A stretch of 60,788 bases of DNA from Clostridiales bacterium (GCA_022508485.1 JAFLVD010000013.1:1-60788); one strand, 5' to 3'. Counted from the stretch's first letter, positions 51,921 to 60,411 are shown. The notes: generated by a model not told the origin, from the sequence alone. Made by a program: numbers and translations.

Positions 51921-53222
51921 TTAATACAGCGTTATGGTAAACGTGCTGCCCTCGCCGAGCTTGCTTGCGACGGAGATTTTTCCGTCCATCATTTCGACTA
52001 TCGACTTACATATAGTAAGCCCGAGACCGCTCGAACCCGATTCCCTGCCTCTGACCTTGTCGCAGCGGTAAAACCGTTCGAATATATGTTCTACGTCGTC
52101 GTCGGATATTCCTATTCCGTTATCGGCTATGGAAAGCTCTACGGTGTTATCCTTTTTTGTAATCGTTATGTTTATCTCTCCGCCGTCCGCAGGCGTGTAC
52201 TTTATCGCGTTGTCGACAAGCGTTCGGATTGCCTCGGTCATTAGGTTTTTGTCGGCGTTTAGCGTAACCGACATATCGCCGGTAAGCGTGATTTTGTGTT
52301 TTATGTTTACTGTTAGGTAACCGTCGACTATATCGGATACCGTTTCGTAAAGATTAAACTGCGTATTGTTAAGCGAAAAGTCGCCGAGCTTGGCAAGCCA
52401 AAGCAGCTGTTCGACGATACGCTTCATGTTTTGGCTTTCGCGAGAAATAGCCTCTACCGCCTCGTTAAGAACCTTAGGGTCGTCCTTTCCCCACCTGCGA
52501 AGAAGGTCGGCATAGCCTGTAATAACCGCGAGCGGAGTTTTAAGCTCGTGCGACGCGTCGGACACGAAATTTTCCTGGCGCTCGAACGCTTCCTGAATGG
52601 TATCGAGCATGTTGTTTATTCGTTCGGTAAGCTCTTTCAACTCGTCCTGAGAGTCCACGGGGTCGAGCCGCGCCGACATATTTTCGCCCGAAATCTCGTT
52701 TATGCGCCCGTTCATTTTTCGCACCGGGCTCATCATGTACTGGCTCGCAAGTCCGCCGAGCGCCGAGCCGACGGCGATAAACGACAGAACGAGCACGACA
52801 GACGTAACTATAAGCCGCTTCATGGAATCGTCCGAAAATTCCTCGCCGGACTTAACCTGATTGGCGATGCTCGCAAGCGTAAACGCCGCAAAGGTCGCGA
52901 GCATAACGCCGAATATGGCGGCAAAAACGAGCGTCGTCTTTGCGGTTATGCCTATTTTAAACCGCCTGGTAATCCGTTTAAACGCCATTACGATAAGCGT
53001 TATCGGGAAGAATATTATTTTAACGACTAAAAGCGCAATCTCGGACGGGGTGCGCTTTTTCTTAACGTTATCTTTATTTTCGCTTTTTATCTCGTTGAGC
53101 GTTTCGAATACGGCCTCGTGCTTTTCCTCGCCCAAAGCTTTTATTACGGCAGTGGTCTGCTCGTCAAGCGCGGCCGGTACGGGACTAATCCTATCTTCAA
53201 CGTTTTCGTCGTTTTCGGTCAT
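51921..53222 (-). CDS. Sensor histidine kinase
   Basis: A 433-residue two-component sensor. A long acidic cytoplasmic N-terminus (1-58) is followed by hydrophobic segments near 62-80, 96-118 and 137-157; the last two flank only about 20 outside residues. A HAMP region leads to HisKA SDASHELKTP (H225) and the ATPase boxes VDNAIKYTP, DNGIGISD and GSSGLGLTI. With almost no external domain it may sense the membrane or an internal signal. Its ATG overlaps the regulator gene by 4 bases. Confidence 0.93.
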   Translation of the reverse strand: MTENDENVEDRISPVPAALDEQTTAVIKALGEEKHEAVFETLNEIKSENKDNVKKKRTPSEIALLVVKIIFFPITLIVMAFKRITRRFKIGITAKTTLVFAAIFGVMLATFAAFTLASIANQVKSGEEFSDDSMKRLIVTSVVLVLSFIAVGSALGGLASQYMMSPVRKMNGRINEISGENMSARLDPVDSQDELKELTERINNMLDTIQEAFERQENFVSDASHELKTPLAVITGYADLLRRWGKDDPKVLNEAVEAISRESQNMKRIVEQLLWLAKLGDFSLNNTQFNLYETVSDIVDGYLTVNIKHKITLTGDMSVTLNADKNLMTEAIRTLVDNAIKYTPADGGEINITITKKDNTVELSIADNGIGISDDDVEHIFERFYRCDKVRGRESGSSGLGLTICKSIVEMMDGKISVASKLGEGSTFTITLY

Positions 53223-53899
53223 CTTATAACATAGCCTGCGCCGCGCACGGTTTCTATAATCGTAACGCCGTACACGTCGTCTATTTTGCTTCGCAAATAT
53301 CTAACGTAAACGTCTACTACGTTGGTATAGCCGTAAAAATCGAACCCCCACACCGCGTCAATCAGCTTTTCCCTGCTGACGACGATATTGCGGTTCCGCA
53401 TAAGATATTCGAGAAGGTCGAATTCCTTTTTGGTAAGGTCTATCTGGTGTCCGTCGTAGGAAGCCACCCTCGCTTCGGGATTAACGGACAGCTTGCCGCA
53501 CGAGAGTACAACCGCCGGCGCCGCCGTGCGTTTTGTAAGCTTTCTCACTCGCGCCAAAAGCTCTTCTATTGCGAACGGCTTTGTCATGTAGTCGTCCGCG
53601 CCTATATCGAGTCCCGTAACCTTATCCACCACCTGGTCGCGCGCGGTAAGTATAATAACCGGGGTCTGCTTGTCCTGACGCAGCCGCCTTAAAACCTCTA
53701 TGCCGTTTAACGACGGAAGCATTACGTCGAGTATGATTATATCGAAGTCGGTCTCTAACGCGATTTTAAGCGCTTCCCGTCCGTCGCCGCAGGTGGTGCA
53801 GTCGTAGTTTTCGTGCTCGAATTCGAGTTGAAGAAACCGCGAAATCTGCGGCTCGTCCTCGACTATGAATATCCTCTTTCTATCGGTTGTGTTTTCCAT
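53219..53899 (-). CDS. OmpR-family response regulator
   Basis: A 226-residue regulator. The receiver has the acidic pair VEDE, the phospho-acceptor D58 in IILDVMLP and MTKPF. The C-terminal winged helix has LTKKEFDLLEYLM and VDVYVRYLRSKID. It starts 12 bases after the pyk stop with no clear ribosome site, so it probably depends on readthrough or coupling from pyk. It pairs with the kinase that follows. Confidence 0.93.
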   Translation of the reverse strand: MENTTDRKRIFIVEDEPQISRFLQLEFEHENYDCTTCGDGREALKIALETDFDIIILDVMLPSLNGIEVLRRLRQDKQTPVIILTARDQVVDKVTGLDIGADDYMTKPFAIEELLARVRKLTKRTAAPAVVLSCGKLSVNPEARVASYDGHQIDLTKKEFDLLEYLMRNRNIVVSREKLIDAVWGFDFYGYTNVVDVYVRYLRSKIDDVYGVTIIETVRGAGYVIR

Positions 53900-53911
53900 T
53901 TTGTTTTTTTA

Positions 53912-55336
53912 TTATCCGTTACTTTTTATTGTTTCGATACGCATAATATTGGTGTTGCCCGACTTACCCACGGGTACGCCTGCCGCAATAACGACAAGAT
54001 CGCCTTCGGACACGACGCCGGTATTTACCGCGCAGTTCATCGCGTGGCGGAAAAGCTCGTCGGACGATTCCTGAACCTTAGCCACGACGGGCACTACGCC
54101 CCAGTTCATGGCGAGCTGGTTGTAAGCCTTTACCGAGGTGGTCGCCGCAATTATTGGCGCCGACGGGCGGAAGCGCGAAATCTTACGCGCCGTGTAGCCC
54201 GAGCGCGATACCGCGATTATAGCCTTTGCGTCAAGATTGAACGACGCCGCGCACGTGCTGTGCGAAACCGCGTCCGTTATATTCTTTATCTCCGGCTCGA
54301 GTGCCGTAAACCGTTTGTAATAGTTAATGCCACTCTCCGCGCTCTCGGCGATTTTCGCCATTGTGCGCACCGCTTCCACCGGGAACGCGCCTGCCGCCGT
54401 CTCGCCCGAAAGCATAATTGCGGACGAGCCGTCGTACACAGCGTTAGCCACGTCCGAAATCTCGGCGCGCGTCGGGCGCGGATTTGTTACCATCGACTCG
54501 AGCATTTGCGTTGCGGTTATTACCTTTTTGCCGGCGCGGTAGCACCTTGTAATCATGTCCTTTTGTATGCCGGGAAGCTCTTCGAACGGAATCTCGACGC
54601 CCATGTCGCCGCGCGCCACCATAACTCCGTCGCATTCGGCAAGAATCTTGGGCATGTTGTCGACGCCCGAACGGTTTTCTATTTTTGCGATAAGCTGAAT
54701 GTCGTTCGCGTCGTGTTCGTTAAGAAGCTGTTTTACAAGCCTGACGTCCTCGACGGTGCGCACAAAGCTCATCGCTATGTAGTCGACGTCCTGCGATATG
54801 CCGAACTCGATATCCGCGCGGTCGGTGTCCGACAGGTACGGCATATCTATATCGGTATCGGGAAGGTTAATGCTCTTGCGGTTAGAAAGTACGCCGTCGT
54901 TATTTATTTTCGTTACTATGTCCGTGGCGTTTTTGGAAACTACGACAAGCTCTATAAGCCCGTCGTTTACGAGTATTCTCGCACCCTTGTCAACGTACTT
55001 GGGAAGATCGGGATAAGATATTGAAACTTCGTTCTCGTTCCCTTCCACCTCGCGCGTGGTAAGCGTAAAGTTGTTCCCCTTTTTAAGATTGACCTTGCCG
55101 TCCTTAAACGTCTTAATGCGAATTTCCGGTCCCTTCGTATCGAGCAGAATGGCAATCGGAAGTCCCGTTTCCTTGCGGACACGTTTAACCATGTCCATAC
55201 GCGCTTTGTGCTCGTCGTAAGTGCTGTGAGAAAAGTTGAGTCTTGCAACGTTCATGCCGGCTCTCGCCATAGCCTTTAAAACGGAGTAGTCGTCGGTAGC
55301 CGGACCGAGCGTGCAAACGATTTTGGTTTTGCGCAT
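53912..55336 (-). CDS. pyk: Pyruvate kinase
   Basis: A 474-residue glycolytic enzyme that converts phosphoenolpyruvate and ADP to pyruvate and ATP. It has KIVCTLGPAT, ILLDTKGPEIR, MVARGDMGVEIP and ATQMLESM. It lacks the extra C-terminal PEP-utiliser domain found in Bacillus-type enzymes. ATG 55336 is supported by GGGAGGA about 5 bases upstream. It is the first gene of an operon with the two-component system. Confidence 0.96.
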   Translation of the reverse strand: MRKTKIVCTLGPATDDYSVLKAMARAGMNVARLNFSHSTYDEHKARMDMVKRVRKETGLPIAILLDTKGPEIRIKTFKDGKVNLKKGNNFTLTTREVEGNENEVSISYPDLPKYVDKGARILVNDGLIELVVVSKNATDIVTKINNDGVLSNRKSINLPDTDIDMPYLSDTDRADIEFGISQDVDYIAMSFVRTVEDVRLVKQLLNEHDANDIQLIAKIENRSGVDNMPKILAECDGVMVARGDMGVEIPFEELPGIQKDMITRCYRAGKKVITATQMLESMVTNPRPTRAEISDVANAVYDGSSAIMLSGETAAGAFPVEAVRTMAKIAESAESGINYYKRFTALEPEIKNITDAVSHSTCAASFNLDAKAIIAVSRSGYTARKISRFRPSAPIIAATTSVKAYNQLAMNWGVVPVVAKVQESSDELFRHAMNCAVNTGVVSEGDLVVIAAGVPVGKSGNTNIMRIETIKSNG

Positions 55337-55374
55337 GTTTTCCTCCCAAATGTACGTTTGGTTTTTTCGGTTTA

Positions 55375-55403
55375 ATTTTACCACAACACGGTACGTTAGT
55401 CAA
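55375..55403 (-). promoter_or_regulatory. pyk promoter
   Basis: On the minus strand TTGACT (55403-55398), a 17-base spacer and TAAAAT (55380-55375). Confidence 0.85.
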
Positions 55404-55876
55404 GCCCCGTACAAATTTCCTTACAAAAAAACGACAAGTCATATAAGGAACGTTTTGTTTCTGCTGAAGAAATAGAGGAAGCCTTATTGTTAAATAGTGA
55501 TCATCAAGGCGGCCCCTATTTGCAAGATAGATATAGTGAATTGTTATTTACTTATTTTGTAGATGAGGAGCATACACGTGGATATAATTCTAAGGAAATT
55601 AAATTTGATGATACTTTTGATATTTGGTGGAATGTAACGACAAAGTCTACATTGTGGCAAGAAATTTTCGGCGGTTTTGATGTAAAAACCTATATTGAAA
55701 CTATGCAAGCTGTTGTTACAAGTGGCGACGATGATTTTGATATATCAGGTTCAGATTCGGATATAGCTGAGCGTTTTTATATTGCAGAAGGTGATGTCTC
55801 TGACTTTAAATTAGAATACGAAAAAGCACAGAACAATGACGACGATAAAGAAAAGATAAAAAAATACAAAAAATAA
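55400..55876 (+). pseudogene. Truncated AT-rich gene remnant
   Basis: An open frame runs from 55400 to the stop at 55876 with no ATG, no ribosome site and no promoter. The frame is open back into the pyk promoter, so its 5' end appears lost. The readable part (from TTG 55487, 129 residues) is acidic and aromatic, with WWNVTTKSTLWQEIFGG and a tail of Asp/Lys (DDDKEKIKKYKK). Base use is far more AT-rich than in pyk. I do not recognise a family. It looks like the C-terminal piece of a transferred gene. Confidence 0.55.
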
Positions 55877-55938
55877 AGAAACGGTGCAAATACTCGCATT
55901 GTCAACACATCCGCTTTCGCGGCAGGACTGCCGTTTCT
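55875..55938. repeat. Inverted repeat after the remnant
   Basis: AAGAAACGG (55875-55883) and CCGTTTCTT (55930-55938) are perfect complements and enclose a small CCGC/GCGG hairpin. It may end the remnant's transcript, since it is followed by a run of TTATTA. Confidence 0.55.
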
Positions 55939-56093
55939 TGATTATTATTATACTTCCCTTTTTGCAAAAAATCAAGCGATTTACGCAAAAAGAAATAAAT
56001 CAAATGAGATATTACTCATGAAAGAAAAACACGTCCCTATTACATACTTTTTATCGGTATTCGAACGGCTATGCTTCCGGCATACAATAATGC

Positions 56094-56122
56094 TTGAAAA
56101 ATAAATAAAAAGATAGTATAAT
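56094..56122 (+). promoter_or_regulatory. Promoter of the toxin/immunity pair
   Basis: TTGAAA (56094-56099), a 17-base spacer and TATAAT (56117-56122). The first ATG of the downstream frame is at 56125, only 2 bases after the -10 box, so the mRNA should start inside the annotated frame. Confidence 0.65.
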
Positions 56123-56124
56123 AT

Positions 56125-56448
56125 ATGGGTAAACATAAGAATAATGAAAGCAAGTTGTTCCATATCGGTAAAGGTGTGAAGTACGACGGTTATGTTACGC
56201 CGATGACCGGCGCGCCAAATACTAATCTTGATACCTATCGTAAGAGTAACGGTACACTTCAGCGGCGACTCAAGTATGATAATAACGGAAATGCTTATGT
56301 CGATTTGGATGAAGCTCACCCCGACTATACTAATGACCATGCCCACGATATAGAGAATAAGAATCGCTCTACTGTGCATAGAGATATGACGAAAAAAAAG
56401 TGCGAGTTTGACAAGGCTCGTAAAAAGCGGAGGTTTTGGAAAAAATGA
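56125..56448 (+). CDS. Small polymorphic-toxin tip-like protein
   Basis: A 107-residue basic protein. The middle GAPNTNLDTYRKSNGTLQRR, KYDNNGNAYVDLDEAH and DHAHDIEN resembles C-terminal nuclease-type tips of polymorphic toxins (pattern N...R.Y..G....D.D..H....HxH). The end is very basic (KARKKRRFWKK). There is no secretion signal or large N-terminal carrier, so it is either an orphan tip or a relic of a bigger toxin gene. The next gene overlaps it and would be its immunity gene. The start is uncertain because the predicted transcript would begin after ATG 56125. AT-rich. Confidence 0.55.
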   Translation: MGKHKNNESKLFHIGKGVKYDGYVTPMTGAPNTNLDTYRKSNGTLQRRLKYDNNGNAYVDLDEAHPDYTNDHAHDIENKNRSTVHRDMTKKKCEFDKARKKRRFWKK

Positions 56449-56744
56449 TAAATATAAATGATTTTGATTTAAAAAATTACGATTATAACGACGAAGATAT
56501 AAGCCTCATAACTGATTTTATTTATGGGTTCAATCACGGTTGCGACATTCGTTTTTGGTATGAGGATACCGAATATTTTATTTGTTATGTAGGCGACGGT
56601 ACGGACAAGGTTTTGGTAGCAACAGTGAAAGACGAATCCTTACGTTTACTTTTTAATAATCCTAAGGATTTCTTCTTAAGTTTTACTCTCGATAGCAAGT
56701 CCTTTTTTGAACTTGTGTCGGAAATAGAAACCTACAATATTTAA
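56445..56744 (+). CDS. Candidate immunity protein
   Basis: A 99-residue, strongly acidic, aromatic protein (DFDLKNYDYNDEDISL, IRFWYEDTEYFICYVGDG). This composition suits a partner that neutralises a basic nuclease tip. ATG 56445 overlaps the toxin stop by 4 bases, and GGAGG lies 11 bases upstream. An alternative TTG at 56436 is too close to that site. No family recognised. Confidence 0.55.
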   Translation: MININDFDLKNYDYNDEDISLITDFIYGFNHGCDIRFWYEDTEYFICYVGDGTDKVLVATVKDESLRLLFNNPKDFFLSFTLDSKSFFELVSEIETYNI

Positions 56745-56774
56745 CCTGTTCCCGAAAATGGCTAAGTGCAAGCA

Positions 56775-56806
56775 AAAAGGACGGTCGATTGACCGCCCTT
56801 TTATTG
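56775..56806 (+). terminator. Terminator of the toxin/immunity pair
   Basis: AAAAGGACGGTC pairs with GACCGCCCTTTT (one mismatch) around GATT and is followed by ATTGTT. Confidence 0.85.
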
Positions 56807-56838
56807 TTGGTTTATATATTATTTGACGTTTACCGTTA

Positions 56839-57061
56839 TGCCTCTCGTCTTGGCGATATACTGTGCGATTGCGGTTGTAAGCGCCATACCCTTTATAGCT
56901 CGGTCATATATACTTGACCGTTTCCGACGTCGCGCAAGGGTGCGCTGTGGCTCTCGTAGTCGGATATGGTGAGTATTGCGCGGTAGGCGTTCCCGACGTG
57001 GTTTTGAACGTCGTCGGCGTTATACGCCTGCAATAGCTCTCTGACAACGGTGTCGACGCGC
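56839..57061 (-). pseudogene. Decayed gene fragments in a 367-base gap
   Basis: On the minus strand the frame ending at the stop near 56904 reads RVDTVVRELLQAYNADD then VQNHVGNAYRAILTISDYES and ends YMTEL. It begins right after the T tract of the neighbouring terminator and has no start or ribosome site. Five bases after its stop a second frame reads MALTTAIAQYIAKTRGITV and ends at 56826. Composition is GC-rich and coding-like. These look like the end of a lost gene plus a frameshifted continuation. I cannot name it. Confidence 0.4.
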
Positions 57062-57094
57062 AAAAAAAAACGACAAGCAGCCTTGCCGTTTTTG
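57062..57094 (-). terminator. Terminator of the 57705 gene
   Basis: On the minus strand AAAAACGGCAAG pairs with CTTGTCGTTTTT (one G-U) around GCTG, followed by further T residues. Confidence 0.9.
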
Positions 57095-57111
57095 TACCCA
57101 TTTAAACCGAT

Positions 57112-57705
57112 TTACATAACCTCTTTAACGCGCTGAACAAGCATCGCCTTTTCGTCGCCCTTAACCTTTTGCACGACGGAAAGAAGGAAGGACGACAGCT
57201 TGGACGACAGCTTTACGCGGCGTTGCGCGTCCTTTTTCATCATCTCGATAAAGTACTTGTCAAGGAACTTAATCATGTACGCCCCGAACGAAACCTTCAT
57301 CGCCTCGTTTTTGGAAACGTGCTTTAATATGTCGTCCACTGCGTCGATTTTGTTGGAAAGAAGAAGATTTATGGGAAGCATAAACAGCTCGCCGTCGCTT
57401 ACAAGCGGAGAAAACTGGAAAACCGCGCGCTTAATAACCGTATTGTCGTTAAGCGTTTTAAGCGTTTTTGCCGCGTTCGACTCGTAAAACATACCGTAAA
57501 TCTTATCGACGTAAAGCGACGTAATAACCGTGGATTTTATGTCCTTATCGCTTCGTATAAGCATAAACTCCCAAAGCTCTTCCGCCATTGCGTAATCGTG
57601 CTTCAACATAGCGCCGAAGTACTTTTCTACGGCGGCGGACTTTAAAATGTCGGACGCGAAAAACTCGCTTATTATCTCGTAATACTTGACTTGTTTTGCG
57701 TTCAT
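57112..57705 (-). CDS. Uncharacterised all-helical protein
   Basis: A 197-residue soluble protein with predicted helices throughout and HEAT-like amphipathic blocks (EISEFFASDILKSAAVEKYF, LPINLLLSNKIDAVDDILKHV). It has no signal or membrane segment. I do not recognise a family. GAGGA lies about 8 bases before the ATG. It has its own consensus promoter, a palindrome in the short leader and its own terminator, so it is a regulated single-gene unit. Confidence 0.65.
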   Translation of the reverse strand: MNAKQVKYYEIISEFFASDILKSAAVEKYFGAMLKHDYAMAEELWEFMLIRSDKDIKSTVITSLYVDKIYGMFYESNAAKTLKTLNDNTVIKRAVFQFSPLVSDGELFMLPINLLLSNKIDAVDDILKHVSKNEAMKVSFGAYMIKFLDKYFIEMMKKDAQRRVKLSSKLSSFLLSVVQKVKGDEKAMLVQRVKEVM

Positions 57706-57721
57706 ACGGCAAATCCTCTTA

Positions 57722-57737
57722 TCGTATATTTATACGA
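57722..57737. promoter_or_regulatory. Palindromic operator-like site at the 57705 gene start
   Basis: TCGTATA-TT-TATACGA, 7-base perfect arms, lies at the predicted transcription start (about 57733) and just before the ribosome site. Confidence 0.55.
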
Positions 57738-57739
57738 AA

Positions 57740-57768
57740 ATTATATACTTTTTGCGCCGTAAAATCAA
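57740..57768 (-). promoter_or_regulatory. Promoter of the 57705 gene
   Basis: On the minus strand TTGATT (57768-57763), a 17-base spacer and TATAAT (57745-57740). Confidence 0.87.
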
Positions 57769-57799
57769 GTGTTTTTATAAAGTTAACGCCTATATTCGA

Positions 57800-57819
57800 C
57801 CTAAAAACGCCGTTTTAGG
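57800..57819. repeat. Short hairpin after the metal ATPase gene
   Basis: CCTAAAA (57800-57806) pairs with TTTTAGG (57813-57819). No long T run follows on either strand, so termination here would be weak. Confidence 0.4.
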
Positions 57820-57834
57820 GGGTAAAATCGGTTC

Positions 57835-59766
57835 TTAGGGCTTTATCGCCGCTTTTTGAGTGTCGAGAGGGTTGTAACTTTCCGGCGTTTTTACGTCCTT
57901 TACTCTCAAAGCTCGCATAGCGTTAAGTATGGCGAGAACGGCTACTCCGACGTCCGCAAACACCGCAATCCATATACTCGCTATTCCGAGCGCGGCAAGG
58001 ACAAGCGCCGCTATTTTAACGCCGAGCGCAAACACTATGTTCTGAATGACGATGGCAACCGTCTTTTTCGCTATGCGCTTTGCGGTTACGATTTGCATAA
58101 GACTGTCGTTCATAAGCACGATATCCGCCGCCTCTATCGCCGCGTCGCTACCGAGCGCGCCCATTGCGATTCCGAGATCGGCGCGCGAAAGCACCGGCGC
58201 GTCGTTTATTCCGTCGCCCACAAACGCGACCGCACCGCGCTTTTCCCCACTGTCGGCGTTAAGCTCGGCCTCTATCCTTTCCACCTTTTGATTGGGTAAA
58301 AGCTCGGCGTGAACCTCGTCTATCCCGACCGAGGAGGCGACCGCTCTCGCCGCCTCGCGCCTGTCGCCTGTAAGCATAACCGTCTTTACCGACATCGCTT
58401 TGAGCGCGGACAGCGCCGCCGCCGAGTCGTCTTTAACCGCGTCCGCTATTTCTATCGCGCCGAGATACTCGAGGTTTTCCGCAACGTACACGAGCGTGGA
58501 AGCGGCGTTTTCGACGGGCGAAAACTTTACGCCGTTTTCTTCCATGTAGAGCGCAGAGCCGCACAGTATAGTCCTATTCCCGTCCTTCGCGCACACGCCT
58601 CGACCTGCGACCTCGCTCGACGAGAGCGTGTCGGAAATCGAAAAACCGTCCTTTTCCGCCGCCGAAACGATAGACAGCGCAATCGGGTGAATCGAGCTTT
58701 TTTCGGCGGCAGCGGCGGCGGAAAGCACCTTTTTTCTGTCGCCGACCACACGCACCACCTCGAACGACCCTTTCGTAATCGTTCCCGTTTTGTCGAGAAC
58801 GAGCGTGTCCGTCTTATTAAGAATTTCCAAATAGTTGCCGCCCTTAACGAGTATGCCGCGCTTACTCGCAGCGCCTATTCCGCCGAAAAAGCTAAGCGGC
58901 ACAGATATAACAAACGCGCACGGGCACGACACGACGAGGAATGTCAGCGCACGGGAAATCCATTCACTCCACACCGCCCCGTCGGAGTACGAAATTACAA
59001 GCGGCGGAAGAACCGCTATTAAAACGGCAAGGCCGACCACAACCGGCGTGTAAACCGCCGCAAACCGAGTTATAAACCGCTCGGTCTTTGCCTTTTTTGC
59101 CGACGCGTTTTCCACAAGATCGAGAATCTTTGCGACCGTCGAATCTTCGTATTTCTTTTGGGTGCGGATTTTTATTACGCTCGAAATGTTTATAGCGCCG
59201 GACAGCGCCTCGTCGCCCACCTTCTTTTTTACAGGCAGGCTCTCGCCGGTAAGCGCCGAGCAGTCGAGTACGCCCTCGCCCTCGATTATGATTCCGTCGA
59301 TAGGCACCCTTTCCCCGGGGCGAACAACGACAACCGAACCTATCTCGACCTCGTCGGGATAGACGGTGCTCTCGCCCTCCTCGGTAAGAAGGCACGCCGT
59401 TTCGGGACAGATATCCATAAGCTCGGAAATTGACTTTCGCGACTTTCCGACCGCGTAACTTTGGAAGAATTCGCCGGACTGGTAGAACAGCATGACGGCG
59501 ACCGACTCGGCGTATTCGCCTATCGCAAACGCGCCGATTGTAGCGACTATCATCAAAAAGTTTTCGTCGAACACCTTGCCGTGAATTATGTTCCGCGCCG
59601 CGCGGAAAAGTACGTCGTAGCCTATCGCAAGATAGATTGCGACAAACACGATAAGCCACGCCCAAAACGGCATGTTGTCCTCGAAAAGTATGTACGTTAC
59701 GAGCGCGGGGACAAATGCCGCCGCCGTAACGATTATTCGTATAAGATTTTTCTTGTTCTTGCTCAT
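57835..59766 (-). CDS. cadA: Cadmium/zinc/lead-type P1B ATPase
   Basis: A 643-residue heavy-metal efflux pump of the inner membrane. It has eight predicted transmembrane helices, TGES in the actuator domain, the metal-path SCPC motif, the phosphorylated Asp in DKTGTIT, the SSIHP nucleotide-domain motif and GDGINDAP. The last helix pair (ADVGVAVLAILNAMR) fits Zn/Cd/Pb transporters rather than copper ones. The usual N-terminal HMA domain is absent; the gene just upstream encodes one separately. ATG 59766 is preferred but has no clear ribosome site, and TTG 59778 is also in frame. Confidence 0.92.
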   Translation of the reverse strand: MSKNKKNLIRIIVTAAAFVPALVTYILFEDNMPFWAWLIVFVAIYLAIGYDVLFRAARNIIHGKVFDENFLMIVATIGAFAIGEYAESVAVMLFYQSGEFFQSYAVGKSRKSISELMDICPETACLLTEEGESTVYPDEVEIGSVVVVRPGERVPIDGIIIEGEGVLDCSALTGESLPVKKKVGDEALSGAINISSVIKIRTQKKYEDSTVAKILDLVENASAKKAKTERFITRFAAVYTPVVVGLAVLIAVLPPLVISYSDGAVWSEWISRALTFLVVSCPCAFVISVPLSFFGGIGAASKRGILVKGGNYLEILNKTDTLVLDKTGTITKGSFEVVRVVGDRKKVLSAAAAAEKSSIHPIALSIVSAAEKDGFSISDTLSSSEVAGRGVCAKDGNRTILCGSALYMEENGVKFSPVENAASTLVYVAENLEYLGAIEIADAVKDDSAAALSALKAMSVKTVMLTGDRREAARAVASSVGIDEVHAELLPNQKVERIEAELNADSGEKRGAVAFVGDGINDAPVLSRADLGIAMGALGSDAAIEAADIVLMNDSLMQIVTAKRIAKKTVAIVIQNIVFALGVKIAALVLAALGIASIWIAVFADVGVAVLAILNAMRALRVKDVKTPESYNPLDTQKAAIKP

Positions 59767-59808
59767 AACCGAAAACAAGCGAATGCGTTTTATGCGAGCC
59801 GAATAATT

Positions 59809-60018
59809 TTATTTAAAGCGCATATCCGGCTCTATCTTGCGGCAGATCTTTTTTATATCCGCTTCGACGTCAACGCCTTCGTCAAGCTCGAGCGTTATTT
59901 TTTGCGCGATAAAGCTGACCGAAGCGGACCGAACGCCGGAAAGATGGGAAATTTCTCTTTCCATTTTGGCGGCGCAGTTGGCGCACTCAAGGTTTTCCAC
60001 ACGGTAGATTTTTTTCAT
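59809..60018 (-). CDS. Separate heavy-metal-associated (HMA) domain protein
   Basis: A 69-residue ferredoxin-like metal-binding protein with the motif ECANCAAK (Cys12 and Cys15). It corresponds to the N-terminal domain that CadA-type pumps normally carry fused. It lies between the repressor and pump genes. GGAGG lies about 5 bases before the ATG. It probably passes metal to the pump or to the sensor. Confidence 0.92.
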   Translation of the reverse strand: MKKIYRVENLECANCAAKMEREISHLSGVRSASVSFIAQKITLELDEGVDVEADIKKICRKIEPDMRFK

Positions 60019-60036
60019 AATTGCCTCCGAAAAATG

Positions 60037-60411
60037 TTAAAGCTCTTTTACGTGTTCGAGAGCGGTGGTAAATATTTCGCCGATATGCTCGTCGTCGAGC
60101 GAATAGTAAACCTCTTTACCTATCCGCCGCGTTTTTACAAGCTTCGACTGGCGCAGAATTCTCAATTGGTGGGACACCGCCGATACCGACATACCGAGCA
60201 CCGACGACAAACAGCACACACAGCACTCCGATTGCGACAGCGCCGCCAAAATTTTCGTGCGCGTCGAATCGCCGAACACCTTAAACAGTTCCGCAATGTC
60301 GACGAGCAAATCCTCGTCCGGCATTCCCTTCCTGATCTTTTCGGCAACAATCGTGTGCTCGTCCTCTTCCGCAATCGCCGTATCGCAACCGACTTCTTCC
60401 CTGCCTGCCAT
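60037..60411 (-). CDS. cadC: CadC-type ArsR/SmtB metal-responsive repressor
   Basis: A 124-residue winged-helix repressor that releases DNA when it binds metal. The alpha-3 site CVC is present (C64, C66, in SECCVCCL), with a supporting N-terminal C9. The alpha-5 zinc site is present as D107, H109, H120 and E123, with spacing like CadC of Staphylococcus. Having both sites suggests a Cd/Pb/Zn sensor. The recognition helix is MSVSAVSHQLRIL. ATG 60411 follows GGAGG by 4 bases. First gene of the efflux operon. Confidence 0.9.
   Translation of the reverse strand: MAGREEVGCDTAIAEEDEHTIVAEKIRKGMPDEDLLVDIAELFKVFGDSTRTKILAALSQSECCVCCLSSVLGMSVSAVSHQLRILRQSKLVKTRRIGKEVYYSLDDEHIGEIFTTALEHVKEL

Noticed and set aside
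53813-55024. 403-residue plus-strand frame opposite pyk and the response regulator
   Set aside because: Antisense to two conserved enzymes, low-complexity Arg/His-rich composition, no start signals.
55981-56379. Long minus-strand hydrophobic frame in the toxin region
   Set aside because: It lies antisense to the toxin gene, has no ribosome site or promoter, and its hydrophobicity arises from AT-rich codons read backwards.
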